Numbered from the stretch's first letter, positions 33,731 to 46,140 are shown. The stretch is DNA of 64,000 bases from Liriodendron chinense (GCA_003013855.2 PVNU02003892.1:3782001-3846000), one strand, 5' to 3'. The notes: a model not told the origin generated them from the sequence alone. Numbers and translations: made by a program.

Positions 33731-36160
33731 TGATCCGAGCAGTTCATGTTCTCATCACTACCATATGGAAGTTGCCGTATTCTTATAATCATGCGTCATG
33801 ATGAACCCGACCTTTCAATTTTTAATTTGAATATGACCCATTAAATATTCATCATCACACAACCATCGGTCCATACACCTCATAATAAAATTCACCTCCA
33901 TAGACAATCATCCGTCCAACAAATGCTTCTTATAATTGCCTAAGTGGCATAAAGTCAAGAACATGAGCGGTTCAGATGATGACAACATGCCTTTAGGCCG
34001 TCCTTCAAAAGTAGCATTTGACAGCTCAAATCTAATTTCCGTTTGAATCTACTTTCACAAACCCTATTTAATCTACACCTCACCAAATAGAAATGTTGTC
34101 ATCTCTGACTTGGACATGATATAGAGGTTCTTGTCTCTATCTAGGCGTCACCTTCTTGATTTTTTGCTTGCCGTGTTTAAAAATTTCCACGTCCAGGAAT
34201 TTTAGAATCCTCCACCAGAGCTTTTCAAACGTTTTCAGACCCAACAAGTGGGCCATGGTAACGGTAATCGAAACCACTGGTCCACTGCATCCTACACTAC
34301 AGTGCATTGACAATGCCCCTAAAATCTCCCCAGCCCAGGGGATCCCAGCCACTACTCTTCAGATTTTGTCCATTGATAGTGGGTTGTGCTGTATTTCTCT
34401 TCTTAACCATCAATCCACCGGTTAGGCTTGTTGTTTCAGGCAGATTTTTGGGACATGATCTATCCACTCTGGAACAGAACAAACCAGTGGTCTTCATTAT
34501 CGAACCATGGGTCCCATTTGTTAGAACTGAAATGTCAAAACCTGAATACATTGCATGTGAAAAGGATGTCCACCGATACAATAATTCCATCCACATATTG
34601 CATGATATAAATTTTCAAATATCTTTCCGACTTATGGTCATGTGACCACATTTTCAAGGTTAGAAAGCTACGGGACCACAACCATCCATGATCACCAAGT
34701 CAATACCTACGTAAAAGAACTAAATCATTCAACCAAGTAAATCAAGCCATGAAAACTTTGATACTCTGGCAGAGTATGATCTTCCATACTCATGCACTCA
34801 GACATCATGGGCACGGCATGTATGTAACTCGAATTAAACCATCCAAGACGCTACAGCCAGTAGATGGCTCATGACCCAAAAGTTACCCTGAACCCATGAC
34901 TCATTGGTGTACATCTAATGTAGAATTTAATGAAATATAGGCAGTGTCCAAATTCAAACAAAACTAATGTCCGTTGATCAGAAGTTATCATTGTCCAACC
35001 CATTTGGTTCTAGGATTATGACTGATCTATAGTAGATCACACTATTTCGAAGGTTTGATTGAGGTTATGTGCATGGCATGTGTACAACTTTTTAGTGCGA
35101 GGGTGTGTATTCTACCATGGTGAAGTCTCACTTTGTTTTTATGTTTTATCATTGATATGGACCCATCCTTCAGTTTTCTCACCATGCAAAGCCTATATGC
35201 AAGCCCTAAAGGTGTAGTACTATTTAATGAAAGAGACTCATTCACAATGTCACAAATATTGGGAAATCTCCCAATTTCAAGAAACATATACCAAATGACA
35301 GTATCATGTTATTTTTGAAATCTCAACTATCTTTAATTTTTTGTGATTTTATTGTGAAATAACCGCTGTTTTAATGCATAAATTACTTAAAATTTCCAAT
35401 AACTCATCCAATACATACATACAGATGTATTAGGGGTAAGGCACATGCAACATACATGGAGCAAGTGAAGGTGGATGGAAAGGCTGTAGCTACACACAAC
35501 TGTGATTGCGCGCACGCGCGCGCGCGCACACACACAGAGGAGCCCATCTTCTCTGTGGCCCACTTGAGTCCATCAACCTAATTTTCAGGCTAAATATATA
35601 TGAGCCAACACATTAAATGTATAAAATAGATGTCACATATTCACCAAGATGGGTCCTACAAAGCCTTTTCGGCATGATTTCCCTTGTTAGATATTTTGTG
35701 GCTACACGGAGAGAAGATTAAAGATCGGTGCAGATTACATATTAAAAGAAATTAAAGAAAGTAGGTTTTAGGCCGGGGTGCAGCAAAATCCATATTGTTC
35801 TTTACTAACTACCTACATTTTAATGATAGTTTTACTTTCTGATAACTAAAGTTTTTAAGATTAATTACAAGGATGAAAAGTTCAAAATTATTATCATTGT
35901 GTCTAAGATAGATATACTTTAAATTTAAATTTTACTTATTGATCTATAATAATAATATTTTATTATAATGATTTACTTGCACACTCCTCTCTCTTTTATA
36001 AAGGAAAACTGCCGAAGCCCAAGTCCATTACAATAACATAAGCTCAAGCTCATGGGCCTAAACCAAAGCCATTACAATGACACACAAAAAAGGCAGGATA
36101 AACAAAGCTGAAGTGTTGCATCGGCTGCCTACAGCAAACGTTGCGGAAGATTACGTCCTG
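33731..36160. other. Intergenic, MITE fragments and an alternating purine-pyrimidine tract
   Basis: At 34240-34560 and 34750-35060 there are fragments with family G-like text. (CG/CA)n lies at about 35507-35536. Short frames on both strands show no domain. No gene is seen. Confidence 0.35.
35507..35536. repeat. Alternating purine-pyrimidine (CG)n(CA)n tract
   Basis: About 30 bp of GCGCGCAC..GCGCGC..ACACACA with no break in alternation. This type of sequence can adopt Z-DNA. Confidence 0.85.
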
Positions 36161-36666
36161 GGCGCGGCTTCAATGAATCCCTGGGACCAGTGAGGTGGGT
36201 GGATCCCTGACTGTGGGGCTCACTGTAATGTATGTGACATACATCTACACTGTTCATCCATTTCCACCTCTCATTTTAAGGTATGATTCCAAAAACGAAG
36301 AAGATCCAAATCTCAGTTTGACCACACCCCAGGAAATTAACAGTGGTGATTGATTATTAAAAACCTGCTGTAGGCCACAAACGTTTAGGATAAACCTAAT
36401 ATCTGTGTGGACCATTCATCCAGGTCTTTGTGAACCTATCAACAGGTTGGATGGCAAATAAACATTCCAGTAGGCCTCCTAGAAGTTTTTAATGGTGGGT
36501 ATTCAATCACCACCATTTCATGTGGTATGGTCCACCTTAGATTTGGATCTGCTTCATTTTTTCTACAATACCCTTAAATGATCCCTACAAACGTATGGAC
36601 GGAATGGATGTAAGGAACATACATTAAGGTGGGGCCCACAGTCAGGGATCCACGGAAGCCGCACCC
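36161..36666. repeat. Long-TIR MITE family C
   Basis: The left arm (gcgcggcttc...ggatccctgactgtggggctcac) mirrors the right arm (GTGGGGCCCAC at 36629-36639, then agtcagggatccacggaagccgcac). Its 506 bp include the shared interior blocks 'ggtggtc..ttaatggtgggtattcaatcacc' and 'caacaggttggatggcaaataaacatt'. Confidence 0.8.
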
Positions 36667-37097
36667 TTATGTCCTACTACAACCCATTTTTAAAAGCATT
36701 TTGTCTTGAAATTTTGTGATACTGCATGCAACCAGTTGTGGGGTGATCAGTACTAAAAAAAAAAAAATAATTAAATAAAATTGAAATCTATGATGAGAAA
36801 ATTCAAGGTACTTAATCGAGCAATACCAAAGCTGGGTCAATGGAAATATAATACAAGGGGACAGGTGCTTCCGTCCCTTCAGCGCACAAACGTTTACTTT
36901 ACCATTGAAACTTCCTTGTTTAATATAAAATGCGCAGACCTCTTCTTTCCGTGCACCCACAGAGAAATAATATAGTTATAGCTTACACGGAAAGCTTTCC
37001 ACGCGCTTAGTCGCCATTGGACCGATTGGTGTCCACATCACCTCTTTAGACCATCATTAGGACCAGTTCACGCTTCATAGGCTGCATTAGAAAAATA

Positions 37098-37545
37098 GGG
37101 AGCAGAATTAGGTGTTAGCAGGGGAACAGCTTAGTGGGTGTTGCCCCTACCGTGTGGCACATGGTTGATATTTTGTATATTCCATGAGCAAAAAAATGAG
37201 GCAGGTGTACGGCTCAAGTGGACCCTGAAAGTAGTAGTGATAATAAGGTTCTCCGTTGAAACCTTCTTAGGGCCCACTTTGATGTTTATTTGCTATCCAA
37301 CTTGTTCTTAAGGTCACATAAACGGAGATGAAGGGAAAACACAACTATCAACTTGGTCGGAACTTAGGCCGCTTGCAAGAAGTTTTTAATGGAAGGTGTA
37401 CAATTCTCACTTTGTGGTCATCTTGAACCTTGGATTTGTCTCATTTTTATGTTAGATTACTAAAATGATGCAGAAAAATGAATGGACGGTGGGGATAAAG
37501 CCCATACATAACGTTGGACCCACATAACCCTTCCCGGGACCAAGT
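37098..37545. repeat. Chimeric element: family B left end, other right end
   Basis: It begins with a good family B terminus (gggagcagaattaggtgtta..cagcttagtgggtgtt) but has no matching B right end. The right side instead carries 'ggacggtggggataaagcccatacataacgttggacccacataaccc'. It is either a recombinant or one element broken by another. Confidence 0.5.
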
Positions 37546-37655
37546 CCATCGAGGGGAGGGCATGACGCAATCCGATTCCTATTTCAACAACTAGCATTCA
37601 TAGTTCAACCAATATCGTTGTGGGATTGGAACCAGTTTCACAAATTTGTTGACCA

Positions 37656-38148
37656 TCGGATTAGGTGCGGCTCTTATTGTGGGGCCACCTTGATGTATGT
37701 AGTCTATATCTCCGCTGTCCATCCATTTTTTTCTAGATCAATTTTGGCATGAGCACAAAAATGTAGCTGATTCAAATCTAAGGTGTACCGTACTATAGGA
37801 ATCAGTGGTGATTGAACGCTCCAACATTAAAAACTTCCTAAGGCCCATCTTAATGTTTCCGAAATGTTTTTTTACCATCCAACCTGTTGATAAGGTCACA
37901 AAAACCTGTGTGAAGGAAAAAAAAAAAAACTTTTGCGTCACACGTGAAGTCCTTAATGGTCAATCACAACTGTTTTCTTTAGTATGGTCCACCTGAGATT
38001 TGGATACGCTTCATTTTTGGATCACACTGTAAAATGATCTATAAAAAAGGATGGACGGTGTGGATATAGAATAAATACATCAAGTAGGGCCCCGCGGTAA
38101 GGGCCGCACTGTATTGGGTGAGGCCGGGGCCGCACCTAATCCGCTCCC
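37656..38148. repeat. Long-TIR MITE family A
   Basis: The left end tcggattaggtgcggctc..gtggggccac mirrors the right end gggccccgcggtaagggccgcac...gccgcacctaatccgctccc. The interior blocks 'aatcagtggtgattgaacgctccaacattaaaaac' and 'ggtcaatcacaactgttttcttta' are themselves inverted. Confidence 0.8.
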
Positions 38149-38783
38149 ATTTTGTTGGTTTCAACTGAGTCAATATATGCCACGTCTGCCATGTATTTGT
38201 GCGTGCCTAACAAGCGTCCTCTTTTCTGTTTTAGATGGAAAGAAAAGATGCTCATATTCTTTTTTTAATCTCCAATATACGATCACTACGAATTGTATCT
38301 GACATACTTGCGTACTACTTCTTTGTGGGGTCCATATGGCCCATCTGTGGTCAGAAAAGACAGTTAGATTGGATGAATTTACCAGAAATACAAAATACTA
38401 GAAAATTAAAAAGAAAGGAAATTGGGAACAATGAGATGAAGAGCATATAAAATGGACGGCGATCATGAAAATGGTTTGACCGTCCATGATGCATGCCCTT
38501 TCTTGAATCGATTTGATTATCTCTTCAAGTTGACATTGGACATAATTTCAATCCATGTTTGATTCCTCTAATTAAACGGTCCAATATGTCTATAGATTCG
38601 GTACACTTATTCCACACGTGTAAATGTGCACCATAATACGGTGCCACCTATCCGCACTGGACCATGGCTCCCTTAAATAGTATATGGCATCTCAAATCGC
38701 AATCCGCGGAAAACGTATTGGAAAATCTCTCTTGCTGGAGCTGCGGAAGGCCCCAGTAGCGTGTAACATCTGAAACACGGATC

Positions 38784-39230
38784 TTGTGGGACCCACGAGA
38801 TGTTCCTGGGACATCCATCCTGTCCATGAGCTTCGTCCGATTATTTTAGAATGTGAGCCCAAGAAAAGTTAGATCTAAAACTCAAGCATACGACAACAAA
38901 AGAAAGAGTGGAACTGAATGCTTACCAATGAAATCATATTGGGCCAAAAGGTTTTTATAGAGTGATACTTGTCAATACTCTACATCGTGGTGGGAATCAA
39001 TCACCTTGTGAATGGGTTGGATTGCATATAAAAGTGACGGTGGGCCCTAGAAGGTTTCTGTGGTCTGCGTTTCTATCTCCACTGTTTCATGTGCTGTGGC
39101 GGAATTGAGTTTTGGGTCTGCCTTAATTTCAGTCCACATTCTAAAATAATCTGCAAAAATTTGATGGATGGAGTGGATTTCAAACTGACATCGTGGTGGG
39201 CCCCACATAGCTTTGTATCACATAGCCATG
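38784..39230. repeat. MITE-like element, ends uncertain
   Basis: The left part 'ttgtgggacccacgagatg..catcctgtccatgag' and right part 'gatggatggagtggatttcaaactgacatcgtggtgggccccac' (GTGGGCCCCAC at 39196-39206) show the family D style, with inverted 'aatcaatcacc' and 'ctgaatgc' blocks between. The 138-codon minus frame across it is a shadow. Confidence 0.45.
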
Positions 39231-40701
39231 TAACAAGCGTCACGCAAAAGAGCTGCCACGTGCTTGTTAGGGAAAATGACACGTTAGAGGAGTGAGAGGA
39301 ATCGGAATCAGCTACAGTACCTGATTTACCCAGCGAGTCGAACCCCCCAGTCCCCATGTTATCTGTATATGAAATCCATTGCATCCATCTACGTTTATTG
39401 TACATATAAGATATCATCCAATTAAAAACGCAAATGTGCCATGATAATGGGAACAATGTTAAATTACTGCCTAAAACCTCTAAGCTCACTTGTTGTGGCT
39501 CACATGAGCTTTGGATGAAGCTGATTTTTCACCATTCCCTTCATCTTTGTGAGTTACATCTGATGAACGGTTTTGATGAAAGATACATAGAATGGTAGTC
39601 CTCACACAAAATTATAGTTGACGTCAGATCACTATCGTTCTCTGTGGTGTGACCCACATGAGTGGTGGATATGTATGAATTTTGGCGTCAGTGCCTAGGA
39701 TCGAGTAGCTTATCTAATAGACTGGGGTGGGCTTTTACATGTACAGCTGGTTGGTTCCAAAGAGCCTGGCTCCTGATAAAACAGGCGTCGTAGACAACTC
39801 CGGTCCAGGTGAGAGGCTAGGAAGGTCCGTCGACTTTCAACGCCGTCGATGATCCATTTGCTGGGATTTTGTCATAGCGCAGTCGTGAGGCTTCCACCGC
39901 ACACTTGGCTTCTCGGTCATATACGAACTCCCAGTTACGGATTGGAACAAAAACACTTTATAGAGAAATTACGGACTTTTATTAAAAACTAGCGAACGGT
40001 CCCAATTCGTCAAAAAAAATCAATTGTTTAGATCAGAGGTTAGGATTGGCCAATCAATCTGATTTGGATTACCTGGTCAATTTATAGTGTTTCTCACTAT
40101 TTGAACGGCTCGGATTTTAATCGTGTGCAGCATGTAGCGCAGAGAGCATCATCTGAATCTTGGCCCCACTGCGCCATATCAAAACACCTAGTTGGTGAAC
40201 GGCTCGGCTCCAGCACGCTTGATCTGACTTCTGAGCTATGAGGTTTGAAAGTGCACCAGCACGAGTGCACTTTCAGGTTCTAGCTTCTTACACGTGTAGT
40301 CACGATGCCACAAGTAAAAGATCCAAGCCATTCAAATGCTGCAGGTAGGGTGTAGATTATCTGGACCAAAATTTGGTTGTTTGATCATCGGTTGAGCTAC
40401 AAATTTACAAACGAAAACGACGGTGGTGAAACATTGAAACACTGGTCCACATTTAAAACACTTTCGTTGACCACCTGATATGAGACCTGCTTGATTTTTG
40501 CTCAGCCGATCTACACGGTGGTCCCTCGTGATGATGCGTTTAGATGTCACATGCGCGTGGCATAAGCAGCACATGTGGGATTGAATACAGTAAAAGGCAC
40601 TTACTTGAGTTCATTTTCCATTTTAAAACCGAAGGGGAATCCCTGGCAATCCGCTTCCTTTCTGCTTTCGAGATTAAGTACTTTTTTTTTTTTTCTTTTG
40701 A
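39231..40701. other. Intergenic, no gene seen; contains a perfect hairpin
   Basis: Unassigned, with GC-richer stretches (39780-39960) in which I see no coding signal. An 11 bp perfect hairpin lies at 40246-40275. Confidence 0.35.
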
Positions 40702-41073
40702 GGTGTGTTAGTTACACACGTGGAGCCCTGCTCATCCACATGCAGCCACACGTGCTAAGAAAAGCACATCTGAAAGATCTGAGTTTTCCATCCGATCGAA
40801 GTCATGTTTGATCTTTTGCCTGAAAAATCATAAGGTTTTACTCCACACGTGTCCCACAAACTGACGGTTAAATTTTTTTTTCCGGAGATCCAGTTGTTTC
40901 GGTATGCTGTGGCCCACCTAAGATATGAAATGGCCTGATTTATAACTTAGGCAATCTAAACACTACAGCCAACATGACTGAAAGCTCGGATCCCAGACAC
41001 GTGTCATGATTTGGCGCGTGTGCCTGCTTGTGGATGTGCAGGGCTCCCGTGGAAGTAGCAAACACCTTTTCTT
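40702..41073. repeat. Inverted-repeat MITE family E, copy 2
   Basis: The left arm (gtgtgttagttacacacgtggagccctgc..atccacatg) mirrors the right arm (tgtggatgtgcagggctcccgtggaagtagcaaacac). It shares the interior with 19974-20361, including an ACACGTGT box near the right arm (tcccagacacgtgtcat). Confidence 0.7.
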
Positions 41074-41187
41074 TACCGAGGAAATGTGACGTACTCAGAC
41101 AACAAAATGCGTTTCCTGCATGCCGAGCAAATTCTACCGGTGGGGCCCACCATAGTTAGTATTGCATGTTCCCATCTCAGATAAATG

Positions 41188-41723
41188 GAAGCGAGTTAGA
41201 TGTTGCCCTGGTAACACCTTAGTGGGTGTTACCCCTACCGTGTGGGGCCTACTTTGATGTATTTTTTATATATCCATGCCGTCCACATGTTGTTAAGCCT
41301 AATTTTAGGATGAGATCAAAAATTATAAGAAGATCCAAATCTCAAGTGGACCATATCAATAGAAAGAGTGATGAATAATCATTAAAAGCATTTTGCGGGC
41401 CACAAAAGTTTTAGATCAAGCTGATATTTAAATTTTCCCATCATACCGACCTTCTTGACATTATCAAGAGCTTGGATGGAAAATAAACATTACCAAAATC
41501 TTACGATGGGCTCTTTGGAATTTTTAATGGTGGCACTCAATCAGCACTGTTTCCCATGGTATAGTCCAATTGAGATTTGAATTTGTATAATTTTTGAAAA
41601 CCATCCTAAAACGGGCTGGAGAAATGGATGGACAGCATGGATATATAAAATACTATCCATGTGGGCCACACGGCAGGGGTAACACCCACTAAGCTGTTCA
41701 TGGGGTAACACCTAATTCGCTCA
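41188..41723. repeat. Long-TIR MITE family B, second copy
   Basis: The left end aagcgagttagatgtt..cttagtgggtgttacccctaccgtgtgggg mirrors cacacggcaggggtaacacccactaag...ggtaacacctaattcgct. Flanks agataaatg and aaataaata agree at 7 of 9 positions, which could be a 9 bp Mutator-type duplication. Confidence 0.8.
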
Positions 41724-42156
41724 CCAAATAAATACACAATGGCAGCCTACGGCTGGGTCCCATCCTACATGTGGCGAGTAAATTGCGGGGCGGCAAGGAT
41801 CGTCCGAACCAGTACATATCGCCAGATGCGTACTGACATCGCCCATGAAAAATCCCGGTGTATCAGCAGCCCTGGATGTGGGGCCATCATTCATTGATCG
41901 GACAGTTCCCATGGCAGAGGTGCTGATGACCTTGACCTGCCCATTTAATAATTGGGTCAGGATTTTAAGTTGGGTGCGCCTGATAGGGAAGTGGATTGCG
42001 TCCAACCTCGCCTGTACGATAATATAGGGGCCATAACTTGTCTATTTATCCACGCCATCCATTCATTTACTCATGTCACTTAAAGCTATGAGGCAGATTC
42101 AACGCTCAAATGTACCACACCGAATAGTGAGCGTGGTTACCCAAGACAATAATCCG

Positions 42157-42445
42157 TCCATATAGAGGCTCGTATCGGGCCCACAATGACGTATTTGTTT
42201 ATCCTCGCTGTTCATCTATTTTCTAAGATCATTTTAACTTACGATACCAAAAATGAGACAGATCCAACAATCAAGTTCACCACACCATATAGTGAGTTGG
42301 GGTTGCATTAAATGCAACAGTAATATCTGGTGTGGTCCACTTGAGCGTTGGGCTCATGCCTTTAAATTATTTGAGAAAATGGATGGACAGGGCCAATAAA
42401 TAGATACGTCATGGTGGGCCCCACAGGAGCCCCTCTATGAATGGA
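42157..42445. repeat. Short MITE of the GTGGGCCCCAC superfamily
   Basis: The left end tccatatagaggctcgtat..gggcccacaatgacgtat mirrors atacgtcatggtgggccccacaggagcccctctatgaatgga. It is 289 bp. GTGGGCCCCAC lies at 42414-42424. Confidence 0.75.
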
Positions 42446-42557
42446 TATTGTCCTGGTTCTGGGACCGATTAGTTTCCTATTTAATATGGTTTATTTATTA
42501 ACTGCCGGACCATGTGTTTTTAAGTGTATTTTTATGTCTTTTAGTAAAACTAAATTG

Positions 42558-42579
42558 CTGCAGCAGCAGCAGCAGCAGC
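42558..42579. repeat. (CAG)n microsatellite
   Basis: Seven CAG units in a row within non-coding DNA just upstream of SINE copy S3. Confidence 0.85.
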
Positions 42580-42638
42580 GAAGGAAAAAAAAAAACCAGA
42601 AAGCCTATTTCTGTAATATGTCATCTACGTTATCTAAG

Positions 42639-42806
42639 TTGTGTCTTGCCTGCTAGCCCAGCTGGAAAGCACATAAGACGCCTAGGCCATTTCAACAGCA
42701 GATCTCAAGTTTGAGTGCGAAGGAGACACACTAACCCCATTACTAGGTGGGTACATTGTGTAACTAACCATGTGGGTGCATTGCAAAGGAAAAAAAAAAA
42801 AAAAAA
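42639..42806 (+). repeat. tRNA-derived SINE, copy S3, with poly(A)
   Basis: The head ttgtgtcttgcctgctagcccagctgg contains the A-box-like TAGCCCAGCTGG. A weaker B box (agtttgagtgc) and the 'ggtgggtacattgtgtaactaacc' 3' part follow, then an uninterrupted A run at about 42790-42806. TCTAAG occurs on both flanks but is too short to be decisive. Confidence 0.75.
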
Positions 42807-45230
42807 CATCTTCTAAGGTTTGGGGGCCTCTTCATAACACTAGTTCCTGTGTTCCACTCTATCAAAGGCTCGAGCCTTTTCTTGCAACCTCTACTCACAT
42901 CCTTTTTTGCCCTCTCTTATTTTATTTTGTTACGTAATACAAATATAATAATTAAATTTTGAAATATAATGGTAATTAAATGTGCTTGTTCAAGCCAAGT
43001 TGTCTGCATGCCTATTTAAACAACAGAGTATATTATGAGATCCACTTAAAAGAAGTTTCGAAATAGAGATGTTTAACAAATAAGACAATACAAATTCAAA
43101 TCAACTAGTACTCCGAATTTGTTACAATTCCCTGTAGTTTAAGGGCTTAGCTCGATTCGCTGTGTTAGCCATTTGGGGTGCTAGGGGTTCGATCGATTCT
43201 TACAATTAGTGGGATTGTCCAAAATTTATACCAATGGGACACGTCTATGTACAAAAGTTCGATCATAATTACTAAACGGGTAAGGCTTGAGTCCCTCCCA
43301 AAATCAACCCAGTCCTACCTGACCTTAACCCTTTTTAAATGGTCCAATTTAAGCGATGATAAAATAGATAAGATCTATACCTAAATTAAGAGAAAGTAGT
43401 TGATTAAACATGGATTTTTTCTTCTTTTGAGTTAGACTATAATGGTTCACCTACATTATCTAAAACATGGTTGCCTCTCCATGATTCATGACAAAAACGA
43501 CAATGAAAGTTGTAAGCTCCATGGGGAAGTGGAAAATATACCAAAGGCAGCACTAATTTGACTACCATAACCATCCGAGTTTCCCATTGTTACCTAATTA
43601 AGCATGTGAGGGTTTTTTTCTTTTGAGCTAGACTGCAGTAATGGCTCACCTACTTTTTTTTTTAAGGCAGATACTTGTCCATACTCATGACAAAAATGGA
43701 CCCTGCAAATCATAGGCCCCATTGCTAATAAAGAATACACCAAATATTACAATAACTTGATTATCCTGACCATTTAATTTTACCCATTGGTTTTGGAATA
43801 TTAGGCATTTTATTCTTTACCATGAAAATTGATAGTTACACTAAAAAGATTGTTTGGAACATTATTTATGTCGAAACTCAATTATAAGTGGTAAGCTTGA
43901 CTCAAACTAAACCTCTTAAATAAATGGATTGGTTATTTTTTAATGGGTTGGATTTAGATATAAAATTTTAACTGAATTCTTAAATAAGATGGGATCAAGT
44001 TACCCTTGATTAGGGTCATTTGCACGTTCATTTAGCCATAGAACTTTTGGCACATTGGTTGTGTTATCGCACAAATCTATACAACTGGTGAGGTCAGTTG
44101 AGACTAGCCTTATAGTTCTTCACTTTTCTCGTCCTCCCTGGATGGAAGACACTTGAGACACCCTTGAAGTCATCAGACCTGTGCAAGGTGAAAAGAGTAG
44201 GCAAAAGGGAGTTGCCGATATATATCTAGGGACTCTCCGATGCCTAAGTCAGGTGGTGAAAGGGAAAAGAGGGCATAGGATTCTCTAGGGAAGAGATTGC
44301 GCACCTTCTTCTGTAGGGTGGATCCCTATTTATAAGGTTCGATTGATCATTAAGCATCAGAGTCCATTTAGGATATGTTAAGGGAGTCATAATTAAGGAA
44401 GAGTTACATTCCACAACGGTAGAAGAAATTTCCAGCTTGGACAAGGCCAAGAACTTATTTGTTCTAAACTAATCGGGAATGTCCCGGACTCATCGCGTGC
44501 TTCCTGCTCTAGCATCTGCTTTAGTAGACTGTGTCTGTCATAGATGGCTTGATTATCGTCCTCGTACTGGAATCGTGTCTCATCAGCTCGGCTGGGGAAA
44601 GGGCCGAGGACTTATAAATGGACTGCTAGGGCCTGTGGGCCTTCCCCCATGGCCTATAGGACCAGCTTGGAATTACCCATAATAGGTTGGGTACTTACCT
44701 AGCCCTAGGATATATTAATTAGGTACTTGTGGAGCTCCAGGCTTTTGGTGTGTTGGTTAAGTACTTGGCTTGACAATGGGAAAGCATGAGATAGGTTAAG
44801 GCTCGGCTTTACCATGAGATAGGTTAAGGCTTGAATTTTGAACTATTAAAACTGAGCCTATTCAAAGTATTAAGTTTGCCTGGCTTAAGCTTATCCTAAG
44901 TAGCCTTAGTAGGTATTTACTTAGCTCTGATATCCAATATCTAAACCAATCGATATAAGCCCTAAAATCTGTGAAATGCATCAAGCTAGGTCCTTAAACC
45001 ACTAGGGTTTGTAACAAAATTAAAATCCAAACTATCATGGATTGTCAAATCATCTAAGTGAGATGCGACTTGCCCAGATGCAACTTACCCGAGTCAATTG
45101 GGACTCCATTGAGCCTGATTTTGTTTAGTGTCATAAGTCACCCTATTTAATTTGCACCCATACAATCACTCACTGCTTGGGTGAGTCGCAACTCAACTCA
45201 AGACTAGATGAGTAAAGTCAACTCAGAGTC
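42807..45230. other. Intergenic; tRNA-like fragment and LTR-like debris
   Basis: At 43148-43200 a fragment reads 'gcttagctcgattcgc..ggggttcgatcgattc', like A and B boxes of a tRNA or SINE, but no cloverleaf closes. At about 44060-44700 phrases such as 'ctctccgatgcctaagtcagg' and 'tatttataagg' recall the transcribed part of plant LTRs. No gene is seen. Confidence 0.35.
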
Positions 45231-45235
45231 ATTAA

Positions 45236-45792
45236 TGTTGGGCACGAAAGCATGGGTCACAACGATGGGCGAACTTTAGATACGAATCAAATAAAGTAAT
45301 ATAGAAACAAACAATCATAGAGAACACAATGATTTACATGGAAAAACCCTTACAAGAAAAAACCATGGCACAAAGCGACAAAAATTCACTATAAAAATAA
45401 AGTTACAAGAGATGAAAGCAGCTTACAGATTTGAACCCTGGAGTAGAAAACCCTAGCTCCTCTTTAAAACCCTCTTAGAACACATTTAAGCTCTCTCACC
45501 TTAACCATAATCCTGCATAAACACGATTTATATAACATTGTTATAGAATTAGAAACAAAACCTGCACTTACGCAAAATTGCGCAATTCTGTCAATAGGGC
45601 CTTCGATAGGATCAACAGTCATCGATGATTGTCAGTAGGATCGAAGCCTCATTCGATAGTATTGAAGATGACTAAAAAATCGTGCAATGAGTAAATCAGG
45701 ATTTCAGAGATTTTCTCGATAGTATCGAGCGGTCTATCAATCCTATCGACGGACCCAATTTCAGCATAGATTAAAGGCACCCAATTTTAACA
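45236..45792 (-). mobile_element. Solo LTR, Copia-like, with ATTAA target duplication
   Basis: A 557 bp segment beginning TGTTGGGC and ending TTAACA on the + strand (TG..CA on both strands), flanked by ATTAA at 45231-45235 and 45793-45797. On the minus strand it contains 'gccatggttttttcttgtaagggtttttccatgtaaatc', the same conserved block as the LTRs at 20986 and 25732, which sets its orientation. No internal region adjoins it, so it is a solo LTR from recombination of a different Copia family. Confidence 0.85.
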
Positions 45793-45797
45793 ATTAA

Positions 45798-46135
45798 AAG
45801 CCATGCCGACTAGGATACTATCAAGCTAGCATGACGAATAGTATAACAAGCTAACCTACTTACACTACTAATTATTAGATTATGCTAAGAACAACTTCAT
45901 CCACCATCTTAGTCGAGGAACCCACCTCTTCCAGTAAACAAGGAGCATTAAGTCTGGCGTTTAACTCATGAAGCTGAGCGACTTAGGCTATTTAATACGA
46001 GGAGGTCTGTATTCAACTAGTTGGACCACAAGTTTTAGTCCATTCAGATGATAACTTCCAACCTATCAAATGAATTTGACATTCAACCCTTCCAATAGGT
46101 TGGCCCCACCATAAGGGTTGCCTAAATCAACCTTA
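45798..46135. other. Spacer between two solo LTRs, no gene seen
   Basis: Holds 'ttggccccaccataaggg' text and otherwise unassigned DNA. Confidence 0.35.
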
Positions 46136-46140
46136 TCTAT

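Noticed and set aside
34137..34645. Overlapping frames of 71-112 codons on both strands
   Set aside because: No domain and no splice-bounded structure; probably MITE fragment text.
39073..39489. 138-codon frame on the - strand
   Set aside because: It runs across a MITE right half and its flank; composition is that of the repeat.
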